From Chloroflexota bacterium (GTDB lineage Bacteria; Chloroflexota; UBA5177; JANWHV01): a DNA stretch of 10,714 nucleotides. Made by a program: the position numbers and the translations under genes. The stretch lies in assembly GCA_025924845.1 (NCBI GenBank), contig JAICHN010000147.1, positions 1 through 10,714 on the forward strand, in the 5' to 3' direction. The notes under the pieces are model-generated. The model made no database searches. It was not told the origin of the DNA and worked only from the letters and a program-made list of their open reading frames with translations. Below, in pieces: positions 7,072 to 10,714 of the stretch (positions are counted from its first letter, which is position 1; every line of letters starts with the position of its first letter).

Positions 7072-8039
7072 TGGATGTCGCGCCAGCCTATCTAGAACAC
7101 CCTTCGGCCGGTCAGGCATTCCTCACCCTGCGCCGCGCGGCGCAAGACGTGCTCGGCGGGATCATCGGTCGAACTCCCACCCTGACCTATCTCGGGCGTC
7201 GTCCCGTCACCGCCGCCAACCTGGCGAACTCGGAAAAAAACGTGCTGGTGGAGTTCCAATTCGAGCAGCCGAAAGATCGGCAGCATAGCATCCTGATCCT
7301 CGCCCACGATGCCGATCTGGCCCGCATGTTCGCGCTGGACGAGACCGCGTTGGGCGAGGAGGTGCTCACCGCCGAGGCACTCCTGAGCCTTGGCGATATG
7401 TTCAGTTCGTTTCTCGACGCTATCGGCGGCGAGTTAACCTGGCTCTCCCCCAAGCCTCGGGCCTGGTTGTCTAACCTCGAACCAATCGGCCCGGACGCCG
7501 GCAGCGGCCGGAAGTTCGACCTTCCTCCGTTGCTCGCCCAGGAACAAGCGCTGCACGAAATCGTCATTTCGGCAGCATTCGAGGCAGAAGCTGCTTGCTC
7601 ACTGATCATCATTATTGGCGAAAAGGGGGAGCAGGCTTTGCTGGGCCTCGACCACGCCCCACCGCGTTCCCAGTCCGCGCCGCTGCCTGCCGGTCAGGGA
7701 ATGACCGCGGCTCCTGCCGGGGCCGCGCCGTCGCATATACGCGCGGTCGGGAATATCCAGGCCGCCGCCTTCAGGCCCCTCACCTCCGAACAGCCGGCGG
7801 CGAGCCACAGTAGTATCGACCTCATCCGTGACGTCCCCCTGAAGGTTACGGTAGAGCTTGGCCGTGCCTCCCTCACCGTACGTGAGATTCTCGCCCTGGG
7901 CGCCGGGTCGGTGGTCGAACTCGACCGGCTGGCCGGCGAATCGGTAGATGTTCTGGTGAATGACCGGTTGATCGCGCGGGGTGAAGTGGTGATCGTGGAC
8001 GAGAGCTTTGGGGTTCGCGTTACGGAATTGTTGAAGTAG
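7068..8039 (+). CDS. fliN: Flagellar motor switch protein FliN/FliY-like, with divergent CheC-type N-terminal domain
   Basis: At 323 residues this is far longer than ordinary FliN (about 100-140). Residues 250-323 form a clear SpoA/FliN domain: IDLIRDVPLKVTVELGRASL, then VREILALGAGSVVELDRLAG and a DVLVNDRLIARGEVVIVDE end. Residues about 15-195 resemble the CheC-like half of FliY in layout, with ILILAHDADLARMFAL followed by LLSLGDMFSSFLDAIGGEL. The Glu-x-x-x-Asn phosphatase motifs of CheC/FliY are not seen, and the FliY N-terminal CheY-binding peptide is also absent. A Pro/Ala-rich linker (196-248) joins the halves. It probably sits with FliM at the base of the C-ring, with its N-terminal half structural rather than catalytic. 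ATG 7068 overlaps the fliM stop; an ATG three bases later is an alternative start. Confidence 0.88.
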   Translation: MMDVAPAYLEHPSAGQAFLTLRRAAQDVLGGIIGRTPTLTYLGRRPVTAANLANSEKNVLVEFQFEQPKDRQHSILILAHDADLARMFALDETALGEEVLTAEALLSLGDMFSSFLDAIGGELTWLSPKPRAWLSNLEPIGPDAGSGRKFDLPPLLAQEQALHEIVISAAFEAEAACSLIIIIGEKGEQALLGLDHAPPRSQSAPLPAGQGMTAAPAGAAPSHIRAVGNIQAAAFRPLTSEQPAASHSSIDLIRDVPLKVTVELGRASLTVREILALGAGSVVELDRLAGESVDVLVNDRLIARGEVVIVDESFGVRVTELLK

Positions 8040-8059
8040 TCGAAATAATGAGGAAAAAG

Positions 8060-9034
8060 ATGGAGCATCTCCGTCCCCGAACCCTGCTCTGGTTGCTGTC
8101 CTTTTCCTGCATTCTCTGGATGTCCCTGGCGCCGCATGGGGCGCGCGCTTCAGCGAATTGGGAAGGCCCGGCATCGACACCGCTCAGCGGCCCGCCCACT
8201 ATCCTGGCCGGTGCCGTAGCCGCACCTGTCGCAAACAGCAAGGCTATCACGCCCGGTGGCAAGGAGATTAAGGCACATGCCAAATCCGCTGCTAGCAGCG
8301 CGGGCGCGGCGCACCGGACTGGTACGGGCGCCAAGTCGGCCAGGTCGGGATCGGGGGCGGCGCCTACCGGCCCGGCCCTCAATCTTCCCGCGTATTCGCC
8401 CGCTGGCGCGGCTGGCGGACAAGCCTTGGACGGCGGCTCGATCGCCGGCCTGGCGATCAAGTTTCTGGTCGTGCTGGTCTTGCTGTTCATTGTATTGCGA
8501 GTTCTTAAGGCGATCATGCCCAGGACGCGCGGCATGCGGAGCGGCCGGGACAAGGCCCTCCTCTTACACAGCGAGTCGATCGGCGAGAAGCAGCGGATTC
8601 TCCTCCTCGACCTGGGCGGGAAGATCCTGGCGGTTGGCGCATCGGGCGCCGGCATGACGACCCTGGCCACCATCGAGGACCGAGACGCGGTGGACGCGAT
8701 GCGCGCCCGTTACGCCCCTTTGAGCGACGCCGTGCCCGGCTACGGCGAAGGTAGCACTGCCGCACCGCTCAGCCGCTCCTTCATCGAGACGCTCAAGCAC
8801 GCGGGCCTTACCCTGCAGCGCCAGGCACCAGAACCACCGGCGGCGCCGCTCTCGGTTGGCGTACCGTTCCTCAGGCGCTCGGGGGGAGTGCGAGCAGATG
8901 CCCGCGCCGGTACCGGGCCGGCGCGGGCGCCCGTCGGCGGTTCTCGTCCTCTCACCCAGCGGGCGAGCGAGCCCATTCTTCACGAGGCTCTTGAAGCAAT
9001 GCGTGCCGCACGGCGGAAGGTCGAGGGCGCATGA
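8060..9034 (+). CDS. fliO: Flagellar biosynthetic protein FliO, long form
   Basis: FliO is a membrane protein that helps assemble the FliP ring of the flagellar type III export gate. This 324-residue form is much longer than typical FliO (100-150). It has an apparent signal peptide (LLWLLSFSCILWMSLAPHGA, residues 9-28) and a long Ala/Gly/Pro-rich, presumably extracytoplasmic, stretch (about 30-125). One membrane helix follows (127-150), with the FliO core after it: KALLLHSESIGEKQRILLLD, then LGGKILAVGASGAGMTTLATI. The C-terminal 100 residues are low-complexity. Family assignment rests on the helix-plus-core and on the position directly before fliP. I favour ATG 8060, since AGGA (8051-8054) lies five bases upstream; an in-frame ATG at 8048 would add four residues (MRKK). 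The stop overlaps the fliP start. Confidence 0.85.
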   Translation: MEHLRPRTLLWLLSFSCILWMSLAPHGARASANWEGPASTPLSGPPTILAGAVAAPVANSKAITPGGKEIKAHAKSAASSAGAAHRTGTGAKSARSGSGAAPTGPALNLPAYSPAGAAGGQALDGGSIAGLAIKFLVVLVLLFIVLRVLKAIMPRTRGMRSGRDKALLLHSESIGEKQRILLLDLGGKILAVGASGAGMTTLATIEDRDAVDAMRARYAPLSDAVPGYGEGSTAAPLSRSFIETLKHAGLTLQRQAPEPPAAPLSVGVPFLRRSGGVRADARAGTGPARAPVGGSRPLTQRASEPILHEALEAMRAARRKVEGA

Positions 9035-9702
9035 ACATCCCGAGCATCACGATCGGGGTAGGCCACGGTTCGAATGGGTTGAGCAGCGCTGTCCAGGTGT
9101 TGCTGCTCATCACCTTGATCACGCTTGCCCCATCGCTGGTGATCATGCTCACCTCGTTCACTCGGATCATCGTGGTGCTGGGGTTCGTGCGCTCGGCCAT
9201 CGGCATTCCCCAAACGCCGCCGAACCAGGTCTTAACCGGGCTCGCGATGTTCCTCACCTTCTTCGTCATGACCCCTACCTTGACCGCGATGAACAACACG
9301 GCGCTGCAACCACTGCTGGCCAACAAGATCACGCAGGCGCAGGCTTTGGACAGGGCGCAGGTACCAATCCGGCAGTTTATGTTCAAACAGGTACGGCAGA
9401 GCGATCTCTCCTTAATGGTCTACGCGGCGCGTGAACCGCGCCCCCGTACCCAGGCCGACGTGCCCACCCTGGTGCTCATTCCCGCTTTCATCCTGAGCGA
9501 ATTGCACACCGCGTTTCAGATCGGATTCATGATCTTCCTTCCCTTTCTGATCATCGACATCGTCGTCTCCAGCGCGCTGATGGCAATGGGTATGATGATG
9601 TTGCCGCCCACCACGATCTCCTTGCCGTTCAAATTGCTCCTCTTCGTGATGGTGGACGGTTGGCACCTGGTGGTGCAGTCGCTGCTCCTCGGTTTCCACT
9701 GA
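9031..9702 (+). CDS. fliP: Flagellar type III export gate protein FliP
   Basis: FliP forms the core ring of the flagellar type III export channel with FliQ and FliR. The 223-residue protein matches the family throughout. Near the N-terminus is ITLAPSLVIMLTSFTRIIVV (30-49), then RSAIGIPQTPPNQVLTGLAM (54-73). The C-terminal half has PTLVLIPAFILSELHTAFQI (145-164) and a final pair of membrane segments with MMLPPTTISLPFKLLLF. There is no long cleavable signal peptide like that of enterobacterial FliP. The gene overlaps fliO in ATGA. The usual next genes fliQ and fliR are absent: 150 bases downstream a sugar isomerase begins, so the export gate must be completed from another locus. Confidence 0.97.
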   Translation: MNIPSITIGVGHGSNGLSSAVQVLLLITLITLAPSLVIMLTSFTRIIVVLGFVRSAIGIPQTPPNQVLTGLAMFLTFFVMTPTLTAMNNTALQPLLANKITQAQALDRAQVPIRQFMFKQVRQSDLSLMVYAAREPRPRTQADVPTLVLIPAFILSELHTAFQIGFMIFLPFLIIDIVVSSALMAMGMMMLPPTTISLPFKLLLFVMVDGWHLVVQSLLLGFH

Positions 9703-9723
9703 GCACTGTAGGGCCGCCGATCA

Positions 9724-9752
9724 TTGACGCCACCGTACCGGTATCCTAAATC
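9724..9752 (+). promoter_or_regulatory. Weak candidate promoter for the mannose-6-phosphate isomerase gene
   Basis: TTGACG (9724-9729) is a good -35 match, but the hexamer 17 bases later (TAAATC, 9747-9752) is a poor -10. It overlaps the left half of the large palindrome, so any transcript would carry much of that structure in its leader. Confidence 0.25.
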
Positions 9753-9830
9753 AATGGGATGATCCCGACTCTACAGGACCGGGATCATCAAGCTTATTGA
9801 TTGTTGGAACCGTATTGGTACGGTGGGCGT
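9727..9830. repeat. Large imperfect palindrome between fliP and the isomerase gene
   Basis: Three pairs of exact inverted segments nest around a 12-base centre (9768-9779). The innermost are ten bases, 9758-9767 with 9780-9789. The middle ones are seven bases, 9749-9755 with 9796-9802. The outer ones are ten bases, CCACCGTACC (9730-9739) with 9817-9826, extendable with a bulge to 9727 and 9830. The right outer arm also folds on itself (ACCGTA-TTGG-TACGGT, 9809-9824). No T-run follows, so it is not a standard intrinsic terminator. It may be a decayed miniature element or a structured RNA that ends or protects the flagellar transcript. Confidence 0.6.
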
Positions 9831-9852
9831 GTGACGCGCGCGGAGGCAGGCC

Positions 9853-10714
9853 ATGCAGTGGTATCCGATCAAGCTGACCGCGCACGTGCGCGCCTATAGC
9901 TTTGGCGAACGGCTCATCCCCGAAAAACTGGGCAAGACCAACCTGCCGGACGGCATCGTGGCCGAGACCTGGGAGGTCAGTGACTACGATGATACCTCGG
10001 GCGTGGTGCGTAACGGCCCCCTGGCCGGCCAAACCCTGCACCAGTTGGTCGAAACGTATGGCGCCGAGTTGATCGGCCGCGACTGGAGCGGCCCGCGATT
10101 CCCCCTCCTCGCCAAGTTCCTGGACGCTTCCCACATGCTGCCGATACATCTCCATGCCGACGACGAAACAGCACGCCGCCTGCACGGGGCGCCCAACGGC
10201 AAGACCGAGGCGTGGCATATTCTCTGGGCCGCACCCAACGCGACCATTCTGGCGGGGGTTCGCCCCGGCCTCGACCGGGCGCGCTTATTTGATGCCTTCA
10301 AGCACGAGGACTATGATTCCGTTATGCCCCGCTACCCCATTCGGAGCGGCGATACGGTCTACGTGCCCGGCGGCGTCATCCATTCGTTTGGTCCGGACAC
10401 GCTCATTTTCGAGATTCAACAGACATCGGATCTGGTGCAGTCGGTAATGCCCGGCGACCTCTATGGCAACCTCTACCCCGAGGAGGTCTGGAACGCCAAG
10501 ATCAACGCCGCCCTGGACGAATTGCGCGCCGACTTTCTGCCGCGACCGAATCCCGGCCTCGAATTACCACCCATCGGCGCGAATCGATACCGCATGGGCT
10601 GCGCCGGTCCGCATTTCGCGCTGGAGCGATGGACCCTTCGCGAGCCGCATGCGCAAGTGCTGAACGGCGCCCGCTGCCTAACCGTGAGCAATGTCGGTGA
10701 TCCCTTACGTATCG
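9853..10714 (+). CDS. manA: Class I mannose-6-phosphate isomerase, cupin zinc enzyme (3' end outside window)
   Basis: 287 codons are visible before the window ends, close to the roughly 310-330 residues usual for the short bacterial type. The enzyme interconverts mannose-6-phosphate and fructose-6-phosphate in the cytoplasm, feeding GDP-mannose and glycan synthesis or mannose use. Likely zinc ligands are His99 and His101 in LPIHLHADD, Glu119 in NGKTEAWHIL and His177 in VPGGVIHSFG. The usual QxH motif of the family reads HLH here. FEIQQTSDLV (187-196) is a typical continuation. GGAGG (9842-9846) lies six bases before ATG 9853. It is on the same strand as the flagellar operon but lies beyond a 150-base palindromic spacer, so it is probably a separate transcription unit. 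A sugar-isomerase relative with another substrate cannot be excluded. Confidence 0.9.
   Translation, partial: MQWYPIKLTAHVRAYSFGERLIPEKLGKTNLPDGIVAETWEVSDYDDTSGVVRNGPLAGQTLHQLVETYGAELIGRDWSGPRFPLLAKFLDASHMLPIHLHADDETARRLHGAPNGKTEAWHILWAAPNATILAGVRPGLDRARLFDAFKHEDYDSVMPRYPIRSGDTVYVPGGVIHSFGPDTLIFEIQQTSDLVQSVMPGDLYGNLYPEEVWNAKINAALDELRADFLPRPNPGLELPPIGANRYRMGCAGPHFALERWTLREPHAQVLNGARCLTVSNVGDPLRI

Noticed and set aside
9758..9789. Intrinsic terminator after fliP
   Set aside because: The ten-base stem is good, but the sequence after it (AAGCTTATTG) has no T-tract; it is better described as the core of a larger palindrome.
9703..9852. A missed fliQ gene after fliP
   Set aside because: The space is only 150 bases, while FliQ needs about 270, and no hydrophobic FliQ-like frame is present.

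Overview
The window is about 10.7 kb of GC-rich bacterial DNA carrying accessory cell-surface and motility genes. The flagellar genes are bacterial without doubt. My best guess for the host is Chloroflexota, Thermomicrobia/Sphaerobacter-like. This rests on four soft clues: a FlbD-type flagellar operon next to a sortase, a small helical protein of a type I associate with that phylum, a hairpin-rich intergenic palindrome of a style I associate with it, and a heterodimer-type ABC exporter. A deep-branching Firmicute is the main alternative. No rRNA, tRNA, CRISPR array, transposase or phage gene was seen.

Left part, minus strand (1-3269), read right to left: a small helical protein of unknown function, then two adjacent ABC exporter half-transporters, the second cut by the window edge. 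A good sigma70-type promoter (TTGACA-N17-TAGAGT) and a leader of about 110 nt precede the exporter pair. The leader can fold so that it hides the Shine-Dalgarno site. The complete subunit has Asp where the catalytic Glu belongs, which suggests an asymmetric exporter with one inactive ATP site.

Middle part, plus strand (3439-9702): a membrane-anchored sortase, a 240-bp spacer holding a REP/MITE-like palindrome and a candidate promoter, and then a tight operon flbD-motA-motB-fliM-fliN(FliY-like)-fliO-fliP. Four of the junctions are start/stop overlaps or gaps of only a few bases, so co-transcription is very likely. The products form the proton-driven stator (MotA/MotB), part of the rotor switch and C-ring (FliM, FliN/FliY) and part of the type III export gate (FliO, FliP). 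FlbD is a small flagellar operon protein. The order lacks fliL, and fliQ/fliR/flhB/flhA do not follow fliP, so the rest of the motor must lie elsewhere.

Right part: a 150-bp spacer with a large imperfect palindrome, then a class I mannose-6-phosphate isomerase cut by the window end. The main points of interest are the FliY-like switch protein whose CheC-type half lacks the phosphatase residues, the sortase beside the flagellar operon, the abrupt end of the operon at a palindrome, and the structured leader of the exporter. I did not find a convincing wholly new system.
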